A DNA stretch of 64,000 bases, from the NCBI GenBank assembly GCA_005786805.1, contig SYCV01000066.1, forward strand, positions 1-64,000, given 5' to 3'. Below are positions 9,161 through 18,330 of this stretch, one piece after another. The notes under the pieces are model-generated. The model was not told the DNA's origin, did no database searches, and was given only the letters and a program-made list of their open reading frames with translations. The stretch's first letter is position 1, and each line of letters starts with the position of its first letter. Position numbers and translations under genes: made by a program. The DNA comes from Planctomycetia bacterium. Its GTDB lineage: Bacteria; Planctomycetota; Planctomycetia; Gemmatales; Gemmataceae.

Positions 9161-9946
9161 ATGGATACAATTCTAGACAAAATAGTTTCACGGAAGAAGG
9201 AGGAAGTTTTTCTTGGCAGGAAAAATATTCCAGAAAAAGAATTGTATAGTCTGATTGAGTCGGCGCCCGTGCGAGCATCTTTTTATGATGCTCTCGCGTC
9301 GGCAAGGAACATTGGGGTCATTGCGGAGATTAAAAAAGCCTCTCCCTCCGCTGGTGTAATGAGGGAAAGTTTCTGCCCTGAAACCATAGCGAGGGAATAC
9401 GAATCAGGGGGTGTTGATTGCATAAGCGTCCTGACAGACGAGCATTTTTTCAAGGGTAGTTTAAATGACCTTGGTATGGTCTCCAAAGCCGTAAAAACAC
9501 CATTGTTACGAAAAGAATTTGTTATTGACTACTACCAATTGTTGGAAGCCAGGGTTCATGGGGCAAGCGCTATATTATTTATTGCTGAGGTTCTTCTAGG
9601 CGATGATTTGAAATATCTGGTTGGTGAGGCCATCAAGCTTGGATTAGAACCATTGGTCGAGCTTTATGACCCTTGTCATCTTGATCGTGTGCTGGCAAGT
9701 GGCACTCGGTTGGTGGGGATCAATAATCGGGATTTACGCACTTTTGTGACCAACTTGGATCATACGCTGGATTTGTTGCCTAAAATTCCCCCAAGTTTTC
9801 TTGTTGTGAGTGAGAGTGGTATTCGCACCAATCAGGATGTTGAGCGATTGAAGAACGCCGGGGCAAGGGCGATTCTTGTTGGCGAAACATTCATGCGCTC
9901 AGGGGATATAACCTCCACCTTGAAAAAACTCAGGGGGGATGATTAA
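9161..9946 (+). CDS. trpC: indole-3-glycerol phosphate synthase
   Basis: TrpC closes the indole ring of CdRP in tryptophan synthesis. The 261-residue product is a TIM barrel with all family signatures: AEIKKASPSAG (catalytic lysine, phosphate contact), CISVLTDEHFFKGSL, LLRKEFVIDYYQ (catalytic lysine), LVELYD, GINNRDLRTF, VSESGI and GARAILVGETFM. The ORF track begins at 9080, but the conserved N-terminus (MDTILDKIVSRKKEEV) starts at ATG 9161. The gene stands apart from other trp genes. Its last 8 bases overlap tilS, implying translational coupling. Confidence 0.95.
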   Translation: MDTILDKIVSRKKEEVFLGRKNIPEKELYSLIESAPVRASFYDALASARNIGVIAEIKKASPSAGVMRESFCPETIAREYESGGVDCISVLTDEHFFKGSLNDLGMVSKAVKTPLLRKEFVIDYYQLLEARVHGASAILFIAEVLLGDDLKYLVGEAIKLGLEPLVELYDPCHLDRVLASGTRLVGINNRDLRTFVTNLDHTLDLLPKIPPSFLVVSESGIRTNQDVERLKNAGARAILVGETFMRSGDITSTLKKLRGDD

Positions 9947-10976
9947 TTTGAATAGTCCCAGTGCTGCAAACTCACCTGTTTTCACAGAGGTTAAAAGTTT
10001 TCTATCGAGTTGCGAAAATTTGGAAAACGGAGTGATAGTTGGTGTTTCCGGTGGTGCTGACAGCATTGCTTTGGCTCATGTGCTCGCATGCCAGGCAGAA
10101 AAAAACAAGATATCCAGGTTGGTCATCGCCCATGTGAATCACTCAACAAGGGGGGCTGAGAATTTTGCTGATGAGTTGTTTGTCAGTAATTTTGCAAAGG
10201 AACTTCAGCAATTGACTGACTCCCACTTGGAATTCAAAAGCCTTAAATTAAACTCGGAAACCCTTGCATTAGGTTCAAGTTGGGAAAAAAACGCAAGGGT
10301 TGCTCGTTATAAGTGGTTTTCAGAATTGGCGATTGAGAAAAACATGAGATGGGTTTTTACCGCTCATACATCCAACGACCAGGCCGAAACAGTGCTAATG
10401 CGAATTTTGCGTGGTTCCGGTGTAAAGGGATTGGCGGGTATGAAGCCAAAACGGCCCTTAGGGAAGGGTGTAAGCCTTGGCCGCCCTCTTCTTTTTTGTT
10501 TGAAGTCCCAGATTTTATCCTACCTTGGGGATCGTAATATCAGTTGGCGGGAAGATCCATCCAATCTTCAAACCCGGTTCTTCAGAAATAAAATTCGCCT
10601 CGAATTGCTCCCACTTTTAAAAAATGAATATCAACCGGCCATTGAGAAGATTCTTACTGGAATCGCAGGGCATGTTGGTTCGTATGCTGATTTAGAGAAC
10701 CGCCTGGCGCGAAAAATCGCATCAAAGATTGAAAAACCAAAGGTGCTTGACAAGGTTGTGCTGGACAGGCAGGCTTTGGCCTTGTTGCCCCCCTGGAAAA
10801 CAACACTTTTACTTCGAAGCCTTTTTGCCAGGGAATCCTGGCCCATGGATGCCATTCATCACAGGCAATGGAAAAAAATCGCCTCAAATTTGGGTGTTGA
10901 TGGCTATGAAGTGCACCTTGCGGGCGGAATTCGTATCCAGTCTAACAGGTTCACAGTTGTACTTGGCCCGGTGTAA
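9939..10976 (+). CDS. tilS: tRNA(Ile)-lysidine synthase
   Basis: TilS attaches lysine to C34 of the CAU-anticodon tRNA-Ile so that it reads AUA. The product is 345 residues. It has the N-type ATP pyrophosphatase loop VGVSGGADSIAL (residues 32-43), IAHVNHSTRG, the TAHTSNDQAETVLMRILRGSG region, a conserved GMKPKRPLG segment, and WREDPSNLQTRFFRNKIRLELLPLL, which is typical of TilS. It is shorter than the E. coli enzyme, so the C-terminal domain is reduced. ATG 9939 is preceded by CAGGGGGG inside the trpC 3' end; the two genes overlap by 8 bases. Confidence 0.93.
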   Translation: MINLNSPSAANSPVFTEVKSFLSSCENLENGVIVGVSGGADSIALAHVLACQAEKNKISRLVIAHVNHSTRGAENFADELFVSNFAKELQQLTDSHLEFKSLKLNSETLALGSSWEKNARVARYKWFSELAIEKNMRWVFTAHTSNDQAETVLMRILRGSGVKGLAGMKPKRPLGKGVSLGRPLLFCLKSQILSYLGDRNISWREDPSNLQTRFFRNKIRLELLPLLKNEYQPAIEKILTGIAGHVGSYADLENRLARKIASKIEKPKVLDKVVLDRQALALLPPWKTTLLLRSLFARESWPMDAIHHRQWKKIASNLGVDGYEVHLAGGIRIQSNRFTVVLGPV

Positions 10977-11071
10977 TTAATCGGATCCAATGGAATTATT
11001 ACTGAAACTTTTTTAAGCCTTGATAGAATCTGGCATATTGGGACTAAAGTTAATTAATCGGGGGATTTGAC

Positions 11072-12646
11072 GTGGATGGCAACTTGGTTTTAATTCGTCG
11101 AGTGTTGTTGAGCGTTAGTGATAAAACTGGACTTATAGATTTGGCCCGGGAACTTGTTAACAACAAGGCAATGTTGATTTCAACAGGCGGAACCAAAAAG
11201 GCGCTCCTTGATGCGGGAATACCTGCGGTTGATATTTCTGAGGTGACGGGATTCCCGGAAATGCTTGATGGCAGGGTGAAAACTTTGCATCCAAAAATTC
11301 ATGGGGGAATACTTGCGATTCGTGCTAATCAAGATCATGTTAAAACCATAGCCCAGCATGATATCCATCCGATAGACATGGTTATTTGTAATCTTTATCC
11401 ATTTGCAAAGGTTGCATCCAATCCAGCAAGTTCCTACGAAGAGGTGGTTGAGAATATAGACATCGGCGGGCCTTCCATGGTCCGCTCCGCAGCCAAGAAT
11501 CATCATGATGTTGCTGTGATAACAAGCCCCGGCCAATATGCATCCATCATTGAGGAACTGAAAGCCAATGGCGGGAAAATAAGCCTTGCAACCAGAAAAA
11601 AACTGGCTTGCGACGCCTTCACACACACCGCCGAGTATGACCTTGCAATTAGTCAGTATTTCAAGTCGCAATTGAAACAGGGTTTTTCAGACCAGATAAC
11701 ATTCACTTATCAGTGCAAGCAGGTGTTACGGTACGGGGAAAACCCTCATCAAACCGCGGCTTTTTATACCGAATTGAATCCGCCAACTGATTCTCTGGCA
11801 AAAGCAACTATTCTGCATGGAAAAGAACTTTCCTACAACAACCTGCTTGATATTGATAGCGCTCTCTCCCTGCTGCGTGAATTTGGAAGGCCTGCTGCTG
11901 TGATATTAAAACACAACAATCCATGCGGAGCCTCGGTTTCCAAGAATCTTGTTGATACTTTCAGGGGTGCATACGATGGTGACCCGTTAAGCGCCTATGG
12001 AGGTATCGTTGGCTTTAACAGGGAGGTTGACGAAGCAACAGCATTGGCGATGGCGGAACCTGGGCGCTTTTTGGAGTGCGTTGTCGCGCCGGGTTTTTCT
12101 CCTGAAGCATTCGAAATATTGACCACAAAGCCTACTTGGAAAAAAAGTGTTCGATTGCTTTCGACCGGCCCCATGTTGCCGAGGAAGCCCACCATGGAAA
12201 TTCGGAAAGTTGATGGTGGACTCCTGGTCCAGGATAAGGACGAGTCGAATGAAAATCTTTCCAATGCCCGGGTTGTCACCAAAAGAAAACCCAGTCCGCA
12301 GGAATTGGATGACCTTAAGTTTGCTTGGCAAGTATGCAAGCATGTGAAAAGTAACGCGATTGTAATCGTCAAGGATGGTAAATTGCTGGGAACCGGCGCC
12401 GGGCAGATGAGCAGGGTGGATGCGGTTCAGAATGCTTTGAAAAAAGCCGGTGAAAATGCCAAGGGTGCGGTGCTTGCTTCAGATGCTTTTTTTCCTTTCA
12501 GGGATGGTGTTGATGAGGCCGCCAAGGCCGGTATCATCGCGATTGTTCAGCCAGGGGGATCAATGCGTGATGCAGATGCGATTGCCTCCTGTGATGAGAA
12601 TTACATTTCCATGATATTTAGTGGTTTCAGGCATTTCAGGCATTAA
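11072..12646 (+). CDS. purH: bifunctional AICAR transformylase / IMP cyclohydrolase
   Basis: PurH performs the last two steps of IMP synthesis. The 524-residue protein has both domains: IMP cyclohydrolase (residues 1-200; LLSVSDKTGL, STGGTKKAL, VKTLHPKIHGGILA, NLYPF, IDIGGPSMVRSAAKN) and AICAR formyltransferase (about 205-524; RYGENPHQTAAFY, GKELSYNNLLDID, LKHNNPCGAS, GGIVGFNR, GAGQMSRVDAV, SDAFFPFRDG, QPGGSMRD). The start is GTG at 11072 with GGGGGA seven bases upstream. It is probably transcribed alone from the 95-base gap after tilS. Confidence 0.96.
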   Translation: MDGNLVLIRRVLLSVSDKTGLIDLARELVNNKAMLISTGGTKKALLDAGIPAVDISEVTGFPEMLDGRVKTLHPKIHGGILAIRANQDHVKTIAQHDIHPIDMVICNLYPFAKVASNPASSYEEVVENIDIGGPSMVRSAAKNHHDVAVITSPGQYASIIEELKANGGKISLATRKKLACDAFTHTAEYDLAISQYFKSQLKQGFSDQITFTYQCKQVLRYGENPHQTAAFYTELNPPTDSLAKATILHGKELSYNNLLDIDSALSLLREFGRPAAVILKHNNPCGASVSKNLVDTFRGAYDGDPLSAYGGIVGFNREVDEATALAMAEPGRFLECVVAPGFSPEAFEILTTKPTWKKSVRLLSTGPMLPRKPTMEIRKVDGGLLVQDKDESNENLSNARVVTKRKPSPQELDDLKFAWQVCKHVKSNAIVIVKDGKLLGTGAGQMSRVDAVQNALKKAGENAKGAVLASDAFFPFRDGVDEAAKAGIIAIVQPGGSMRDADAIASCDENYISMIFSGFRHFRH

Positions 12647-12716
12647 TCTTACAAGAAAGTGCTTGCAGAACCGACATGTCTTATGGATAAGAGATTATTA
12701 CTTATTTGGGGTAACC

Positions 12717-13667
12717 ATGATGAATCAGCAAAATCGAAGGGCGTTTGTTAAAAATTCAATCCTTGGATCAACCATGGCTTTCGGACTCACATCCGAGGCT
12801 GCAGCGGAGAAAAAAAATATGATTCCAATTGTGGACACTCATCAGCATTTATGGGACTTGAAACAATTCAAACTCCCCTGGGTGGAGGCTGGTTCTCCTT
12901 TAGCCAGAAATTATGTTCTAAAAGATTACTCGGAAGCCACTGAGGGTCTTAATGTTGTCAAATCTGTTTACATGGAAGTTGATGTTTCCCCGGAACAGCA
13001 ATTAGCTGAAGCGCAATTTGTGACCGATATTTGCAAGAGTGGCAAAACATCCATGGTGGCCGCTGTGGTTTCGGGCCGTCCTGCCGCTGATGATTTTGGC
13101 AAATATATCGACAACTTCAAAGGCAATAAATTTATCAAAGGTATCAGGCAGGTTTTGCATGTTCCCGCCACTCCGCCTGGATTTTGCAACCAACCAGAGT
13201 TTGTTCGTGGTGTCCGGTTGCTGGGTGAGAGAAATCTCAGTTACGATTTGTGTGTTCGGGGCACCGATCTTGGTCATACGGCAAAATTGATCGATTCCTG
13301 TCCGGATACAAGGTTTATTCTTGATCACTGTGGCAATCCCGATCTCAAGAGCAAGGATAATTCCGCATGGAAAAAAGGTGTGGCTGAAATTGCCCTCAAA
13401 AAAAATGTCGTTGTCAAAATATCGGGGTTCATTGCTTCCTCGACCAAGGGGGGCTGGAAAGTTGATGATCTTGCCCCCTTCATTAATCACACCATGGATA
13501 GCTTTGGTCCAGACCGTGTTATGTTTGGCGGCGATTGGCCTGTTTGTACTCTTGCTGCTACTTACAAGGAATGGGTTGAATCCTTGAAACAAGTTGTGAA
13601 GTCGCGCCCCGAAGAACAGCAGAAAAAGCTCTTTCATGATAATGCTGTTCGTTTTTACGGGATTTAA
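12717..13667 (+). CDS. exported amidohydrolase (amidohydrolase_2, COG3618-like)
   Basis: A TIM-barrel metal-dependent hydrolase of about 316 residues. The N-terminus (NRRAFVKNSILGSTMAFG) has twin arginines and a hydrophobic stretch, as in Tat-exported proteins. The metal-binding motif VDTHQHLWDL follows at about residue 40, with FILDHCGNP and MFGGDWPVC further on, as in the family that includes L-fuconolactonase and other lactone hydrolases. The exact substrate is unknown. The ORF extends back to 12621 inside purH, but ATG 12717, preceded by GGGG, is the likely start. DUF6807 and phosphatase genes follow on the same strand, which suggests sugar-related catabolism. Confidence 0.85.
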   Translation: MMNQQNRRAFVKNSILGSTMAFGLTSEAAAEKKNMIPIVDTHQHLWDLKQFKLPWVEAGSPLARNYVLKDYSEATEGLNVVKSVYMEVDVSPEQQLAEAQFVTDICKSGKTSMVAAVVSGRPAADDFGKYIDNFKGNKFIKGIRQVLHVPATPPGFCNQPEFVRGVRLLGERNLSYDLCVRGTDLGHTAKLIDSCPDTRFILDHCGNPDLKSKDNSAWKKGVAEIALKKNVVVKISGFIASSTKGGWKVDDLAPFINHTMDSFGPDRVMFGGDWPVCTLAATYKEWVESLKQVVKSRPEEQQKKLFHDNAVRFYGI

Positions 13668-13714
13668 TCGTATTTGATGATTATCAATCATTTTTGAATA
13701 TAAGGCGAAATTAG

Positions 13715-14938
13715 ATGAATATTTTGTTCAATTCCATGTTCTTTTTGTTTTCTGGACTTGCATCTCAGGATTTCAAGGTTGAATTAAAGGGGCCAGCAAA
13801 AATTCCCCAAGGAACGGCGGTCCAAATCACATTTCCCTCTGGATTTAACATTAAAAGCAACATTTGTCAGTTATCAGGAGTGGGAGAATCCGGAATCATC
13901 GGGCAGGTTGTTGGTAAATTCGCCTCGGATTTGGGCGCAAATGAAAGTCAAAAAAACCTCGTGTTTGTTTTACCAGCATTAAATGTGTCTGATTCTGGTA
14001 TCACTCTTGCAGGCAAATGGTTGGATGACTCGAAAAAAGCATCAGATGCCTACAGCATTGAGGATAAAACCACTGAACTCAGTCAGTTTACATTTAACAA
14101 TAAACCTGTGCTTCAATTTGTTCACCCTGTTTTGAAAGATGGTAAAGACCGTGAAGCCTCGTATAAGCCGTTTCATCATCTTTTTGATAACTCCGGGGTA
14201 TTAGTCACAAAAGGTCCGGGTGGACAATTCACGCATCATCGCGGAATTTTCCTGGGATTCAGCAAGGTTACTTATGGAAATAATGTCAAAGTGGATATTT
14301 GGCATTGCAAGGATGATACTCACCAGGCTTTTCAAAAAGTCCTATCGAGGGAAAGTGGGCCTGTCGTTGCCACCGAAAAAGACCTGATAGCTTGGAATGG
14401 TAAAAACAAAGAAACCTTTGCCAACGAGGAGAGGCAGATTGTTGTTTACAAGGTTCCAAACGGGCAATTGGTGGAATTTCAATCTGTGGTAAGAACCACT
14501 GGTGGGTCTGTGCTATTGGATGGTGACCCCCAGCATGCGGGATTTCATTTCAGGGCCTCCAATGAAGTATCGGAAAAAACCTCCAAGGAAACAATTTATA
14601 TCCGACCTGATGGAGAGGATAAGCCAGGTGCTTCAAGAAATTGGCCCGATTTGAAATCCCATGTGAATCTGCCTTGGAATGCGATGAGCTTTGTGGTCAA
14701 TGATAAAAGATACACTGCCTTGTATTTGGATAACCCCTCTAATCCAAAAGAAGCGCGTTTTAGCGAAAGGCCATATGGCAGATTTGGTTCATATTTTGTG
14801 ACCGAGATCACCAAGGACAAACCCTTGAAACTTAAATATCAGCTTTGGTTGCAGGATGGAAAAATTGACATCGAAACTGCTGGTCTCAGGAGCCAGGCGT
14901 TTGTAAATCCTATCAAGGCGTCCATCGCCGCCAACTAG
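13715..14938 (+). CDS. DUF6807 (PmoA-like) family exported protein
   Basis: A 407-residue protein with a short N-terminal hydrophobic segment (MNILFNSMFFLFSGLAS). The region from about 145 to 400 contains the pattern seen in planctomycete DUF6807 proteins (labelled PmoA-like): KPFHHLFDNSGVLVTKGPGGQFTHHRGIFLGFSKV, VDIWHCKDD, VVRTTGGSVLLDGDPQHAGFHFRAS and LPWNAMSFVVNDKRYTALYLDNPSNP. Despite the name there is no evidence for methane oxidation; the family's function is unknown and such genes often sit near sugar-degradation genes. A probable partner is the amidohydrolase 47 bases upstream. Confidence 0.8.
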   Translation: MNILFNSMFFLFSGLASQDFKVELKGPAKIPQGTAVQITFPSGFNIKSNICQLSGVGESGIIGQVVGKFASDLGANESQKNLVFVLPALNVSDSGITLAGKWLDDSKKASDAYSIEDKTTELSQFTFNNKPVLQFVHPVLKDGKDREASYKPFHHLFDNSGVLVTKGPGGQFTHHRGIFLGFSKVTYGNNVKVDIWHCKDDTHQAFQKVLSRESGPVVATEKDLIAWNGKNKETFANEERQIVVYKVPNGQLVEFQSVVRTTGGSVLLDGDPQHAGFHFRASNEVSEKTSKETIYIRPDGEDKPGASRNWPDLKSHVNLPWNAMSFVVNDKRYTALYLDNPSNPKEARFSERPYGRFGSYFVTEITKDKPLKLKYQLWLQDGKIDIETAGLRSQAFVNPIKASIAAN

Positions 14939-14958
14939 TTCGAATTGGATAACACATC

Positions 14959-15771
14959 ATGTATGAAAATGAGTTGGCTGTCGCCTTGAAGGCCGCGCAC
15001 ATGGCGGGGAATTTGATTTCTGAGGTATACAAGACTTTAAAGCCTCACGAAAACGCCCCTGCAGACCTAACCACTGAAACCGACAGGCAGTCGCAGGAAA
15101 TGATTCTCAAGGTGTTGAGAAAAGAGTTTCCTTTGGATTCACTTTGTGGTGAGGAAAAAACTGAAACACTTTCTGAATCTCCCAATTCTTCCTCCAGAAC
15201 CTGGGTGGTTGACCCGATTGATGGAACTCGTGGTTTTGCAATGAAAAATGACCAGTTCTCCGTGATGATTGCGCTAATCGACAATGGTAATGTTGTCGTG
15301 GGTGTGGTGCATGAACCTGCAACGGGAAAAACCACTTATGCCTCAAAGGGAAATGGTTGCTTTTTGATGAAGCCAAACAAGGAAACGGTTCCCTGCAAAG
15401 TGAGATCCTGTGGAAGCCTTGGAGATTCGATTTTGGTTCAAAGTCACGCCAAACCCGGAAAGATAAGCAAGGCCGCTTCCGCCTTTTCGCCTAAATCAGT
15501 GGTTGAGACTTATTCCGCTGGATTGAAGATGGCGATTGTTGCACGAGGTGAAGCTGATATCTACGCGAATAATTATTCCGCGTTCCATGATTGGGATATT
15601 TGCGCTGGGCATATCCTTGTGGAAGAGGCTGGAGGCCAGATCACTGATTTTTCTGGCAGTCCCATTTCATATGGCGCGATAGGTTTCAAGCAAACCAAGG
15701 GGATGCTTGCGACCAATGGGAAAATTCATCCCCATGCGCTTTCCAAGACTCATGGCCTGTTGGAAAGTTGA
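14959..15771 (+). CDS. inositol monophosphatase-family phosphatase (CysQ/HAL2-like)
   Basis: A 270-residue member of the magnesium-dependent phosphatase superfamily. The motifs are in order: TTETDRQSQ, GEEKTET (metal-binding Glu), WVVDPIDGTRGF (about residues 82-93) and HDWDICAGHILVEEAGG (metal-binding Asp). WVVDPIDGTRGF with a following FSVMIALI is closer to 3'(2'),5'-bisphosphate nucleotidases (CysQ/HAL2) than to inositol phosphatases, so PAP recycling is the best guess. It starts 20 bases after the DUF6807 gene and ends 2 bases before the convergent thioredoxin gene. Confidence 0.85.
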   Translation: MYENELAVALKAAHMAGNLISEVYKTLKPHENAPADLTTETDRQSQEMILKVLRKEFPLDSLCGEEKTETLSESPNSSSRTWVVDPIDGTRGFAMKNDQFSVMIALIDNGNVVVGVVHEPATGKTTYASKGNGCFLMKPNKETVPCKVRSCGSLGDSILVQSHAKPGKISKAASAFSPKSVVETYSAGLKMAIVARGEADIYANNYSAFHDWDICAGHILVEEAGGQITDFSGSPISYGAIGFKQTKGMLATNGKIHPHALSKTHGLLES

Positions 15772-15773
15772 TT

Positions 15774-16958
15774 TTATCTGTTATTTTTCAATTCCACCGA
15801 CTTGATCGAAGGTCCAAGCAGATGAGCCAACCTTACCTGGGCTGATTCCGCATACTTGGTTGTTGGGAATGTCTGGATGGTTTTTTCCAGGTAGTAAATC
15901 GCCTGTTGAGGCTGGCCTTTTTTTGTCCATGAATCCGCAAGTGAAAGGTAAAGTGTCGCGAGTCGCTCGCTCATTTGCTCACATGCGATTTTCATCCATT
16001 CAGGGTTTTCCTTGATCTCGGAAATGATGATGCCGGCTTCCTGTGTTTCCATTGCATCCGCAAAAGTCGCTGTCATGTAGTCGTAACGATCGAGGCATGA
16101 AAGGTAATTTGCACTCTTGTAATCCTGTTTGATCAAAGCAAGCACATCTTTGGCAAGATTGTTGGAGGTTATGATTGGTTCTGAATTTGGCTTTCGGTTT
16201 GCCAGGCTGGCTAAAATCTGATTGCTTTCCCGGGCGCCGTTGGTGCCTTCAAATTGCCTTGAGACTTCCCTGAATATTTGTATGGATTCTGTTGTGTGAC
16301 CCTGTTCAAGATTCTTTTTTGCCCGGGTAATTCTTTCCGTTGCCTGTTTTTCAAAGTCTTGGAGCAATACCAGGGCCTTTTTTTGGATCGGTCTTTGTTT
16401 TCCATCCTCTGTGATTTTTTTCAGGATTGATACAGCTCTGGGGTAGTCGCTTGATGCTATTGCATTTGTGGCTTCCTTATATTCAATATTCATCCAATTT
16501 GGCGTGGTTGAATCATCCCGATGTTGTTCAAGTAAAGCAGTAAGGGCGGGTGCTTCAATAAAACCTTCCGTGAATCCAAGGATTTTTCCATCCGGGCTGG
16601 CGAACACCAATGTGGGGTAAGAACGGATTTTTAAAACATCCGCAAGGGTTGATTCTTTTTTGCCATTTACTCGAAGAGGAATCCAGTTTTCCGCTAGGGC
16701 TTGATTCAGTGCCGGATCCCTGAATGTTCTTTGATCCATTTGTTTACACCAAAAACAATTGTCGGTGTAAAAGTCTATGAGGATAGGCAGATTCTTTTGT
16801 AATGATTCCTGCCTTGCTTGAGCATAATCAGTTCGCCATTCCAAGTCTTGAGCGAAGGCAGTCGCACCAGCCAATGAAATGACCATTGCTGAAAAATAAT
16901 TAATCAAGATGGTTTTACGGATTTGAATATTGGTCATGTTCGACTCCATTCGAACCAT
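15774..16958 (-). CDS. secreted thioredoxin-fold protein with TPR-like C-terminus
   Basis: A 394-residue protein. A signal peptide (about residues 8-36, LINYFSAMVISLAGATAFAQ) is followed by a thioredoxin-like domain (about 38-145) with the redox motif DNCFWCKQMDQRTF and a cis-proline in SYPTLVF. The second half is helical and repeat-rich, with a TPR-like C-terminus (SLADSWTKKGQPQQAIYYLEKTIQTFPTT). It probably acts as a periplasmic disulfide reductase or chaperone partner. ATG 16958 overlaps the xerC stop as TGATG, so it is translationally coupled to xerC; other ATGs lie at codons 4 and 8. Confidence 0.8.
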   Translation of the reverse strand: MVRMESNMTNIQIRKTILINYFSAMVISLAGATAFAQDLEWRTDYAQARQESLQKNLPILIDFYTDNCFWCKQMDQRTFRDPALNQALAENWIPLRVNGKKESTLADVLKIRSYPTLVFASPDGKILGFTEGFIEAPALTALLEQHRDDSTTPNWMNIEYKEATNAIASSDYPRAVSILKKITEDGKQRPIQKKALVLLQDFEKQATERITRAKKNLEQGHTTESIQIFREVSRQFEGTNGARESNQILASLANRKPNSEPIITSNNLAKDVLALIKQDYKSANYLSCLDRYDYMTATFADAMETQEAGIIISEIKENPEWMKIACEQMSERLATLYLSLADSWTKKGQPQQAIYYLEKTIQTFPTTKYAESAQVRLAHLLGPSIKSVELKNNR

Positions 16959-17857
16959 CAGGCCCTTGGATGGGCTTTTTGGTAGCTTTCTTTCAATCTA
17001 GTGGTTGTGACATGGGTGTAAATCTGGGTTGTTCCAAGGCTGCTATGCCCAAGTAATTCTTGGACTCCCCTGATATCAGCTCCAGCATCCAGCAGGTGGG
17101 TCGCAAAAGTATGCCGGAGTGTGTGCGGCGTAGTTCGCCCATCCAATCCTGCGGATTTGATATATTTTTCCAGCAGTCTGCCAACACTTCGTGTGGTGAG
17201 CCTGGTGCCGTTTTTATTCAAAAATATCGCGGGATTTTCTTTTACCTTGATATTTTTCTGTCTTTTTCGCTCGTCGAGATAGTCTTTCACAGCTTTAATT
17301 GCCTGAGGCCCGAGGAGAGCGATTCGTTCTTTTTTTCCTTTGCCCCGAACAACCGCTGTCCCATCGTTCATGTCAAGATATTCCTGGTTAAGTGCGACCA
17401 GTTCACTGACACGGAGTCCCGCCGAGTAAAGTGTTTCTAAAATTGCACGATCTCTGAGGCACATCAAGGTTTCGCCCGTGGGGGCATTTAAAAGGTTGTC
17501 GATATCCTCTTGGGAAAGAAAATGGGGTAGATTCTGGTCAAGCTTTGGGCCCTTCAATCCATCAGTAGGGTCTCTATCCACTTTTTGTTGTCTTTGAAGG
17601 TATCGGTACATGGATCTTAATGATGCGATTCTTCTTGCGATGGTGGCCCGTGAATAATTCTGCTCGTTTAGCCACGCAATGAATGCGCGAACATGTCTTG
17701 TGGTCACTTGCTTTGGATTAAGATTTGGAAGAGCAGTATGGCCGCGTAGGAAGTTAATGCACTGGGTTAAATCCTCCCTGTAAGACTTCACAGTCAAATC
17801 GGAAGAATTTTTTTCAAGGGAAAGATGGCGCAGGTATCCTGCTAGCGCCTGATTCAT
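16958..17857 (-). CDS. xerC: tyrosine recombinase XerC
   Basis: A 299-residue site-specific recombinase for resolving chromosome dimers at dif. The N-terminal SAM-like core-binding domain covers about 1-90 (LSLEKNSSDLTVKSYREDL). Catalytic residues are all visible: Arg in SAGLRVSELVAL, Lys in VRGKGKKERI, HxxR in TPHTLRHTFATHLL, His in LLGHSSLGTTQ and the nucleophile Tyr in IYTHV. The ending YQKAHPRA is typical of XerC rather than XerD. No integrase-like neighbours, att sites or cargo genes are seen, so this is the housekeeping enzyme. It follows the small gene by 30 bases and overlaps the thioredoxin gene by 1 base. Confidence 0.92.
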   Translation of the reverse strand: MNQALAGYLRHLSLEKNSSDLTVKSYREDLTQCINFLRGHTALPNLNPKQVTTRHVRAFIAWLNEQNYSRATIARRIASLRSMYRYLQRQQKVDRDPTDGLKGPKLDQNLPHFLSQEDIDNLLNAPTGETLMCLRDRAILETLYSAGLRVSELVALNQEYLDMNDGTAVVRGKGKKERIALLGPQAIKAVKDYLDERKRQKNIKVKENPAIFLNKNGTRLTTRSVGRLLEKYIKSAGLDGRTTPHTLRHTFATHLLDAGADIRGVQELLGHSSLGTTQIYTHVTTTRLKESYQKAHPRA

Positions 17858-17887
17858 AATCTTGATCTCAGTATTGAAACTTCAAAA

Positions 17888-18178
17888 TCAACGGGGTAAA
17901 CGCGAAGTTATTGGTGATTTAATCTCTGATTCTTGGTCATCATCTCCGGTTAAAGAAGAGTTCTCATCGTTCTGCTCTTCATTTGCGGCCTCAATCTGTG
18001 TCTTGGCACGATGAGAAAGTAAAGCAGCATCAAACCAGGTGAAATCCAGGTTGGAATCTTCAGCTTGCTCGCATAATGTTTCCACTAATTCGTCCCAACC
18101 CATCTCGTCAAAAATGTAGACAAATTGGTGGTCACCTTTTACTAGCGCCAAGACATGAAAATCCTTGTTGTTCATCAT
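17888..18178 (-). CDS. small conserved hypothetical protein upstream of xerC
   Basis: A 96-residue soluble protein. The N-terminal 70 residues look folded (DFHVLALVKGDHQFVYIFDEMGWDELVETL, then LDFTWFDAALLSHRAK). The tail is acidic and low complexity (EEQNDENSSLTGDDDQES). I recall similar short proteins in planctomycetes but no assigned function. Start ATG 18178 is preceded by GGAGAG. The gene heads the operon with xerC and the thioredoxin protein; a dyad lies just upstream. Confidence 0.6.
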   Translation of the reverse strand: MMNNKDFHVLALVKGDHQFVYIFDEMGWDELVETLCEQAEDSNLDFTWFDAALLSHRAKTQIEAANEEQNDENSSLTGDDDQESEIKSPITSRLPR

Positions 18179-18191
18179 TGAAACTCTCCAG

Positions 18192-18209
18192 AGAGGAAAA
18201 ATTTCCTCT
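18192..18209. promoter_or_regulatory. perfect dyad upstream of the small gene-xerC operon
   Basis: AGAGGAAA-AA-TTTCCTCT is an 8-bp inverted repeat with a 2-base centre, 14 bases from the start codon and just upstream of the GGAGAG ribosome site. Its short spacer is more like a protein-binding operator than an RNA hairpin. No promoter elements were identified with certainty. Confidence 0.35.
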
Positions 18210-18330
18210 GCAATGGCTTATCGGCTTAATAGTCCGGGCCAAAAAGGAGAAAAGACGAAGCAATAAGAGGGTTCTTGGATGTTTGACAAGCAGAGAGGAA
18301 AAGCTTTACTGAATTGCCCTTAAGTAATAA

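Noticed and set aside
13002-13691. 229-residue minus-strand ORF
   Set aside because: Antisense to the amidohydrolase, which has clear family motifs; no family resemblance in this frame.
16958-17857. xerC as an integrase of an island
   Set aside because: The sequence ends with the XerC-specific tail and neighbours are chromosomal housekeeping genes.
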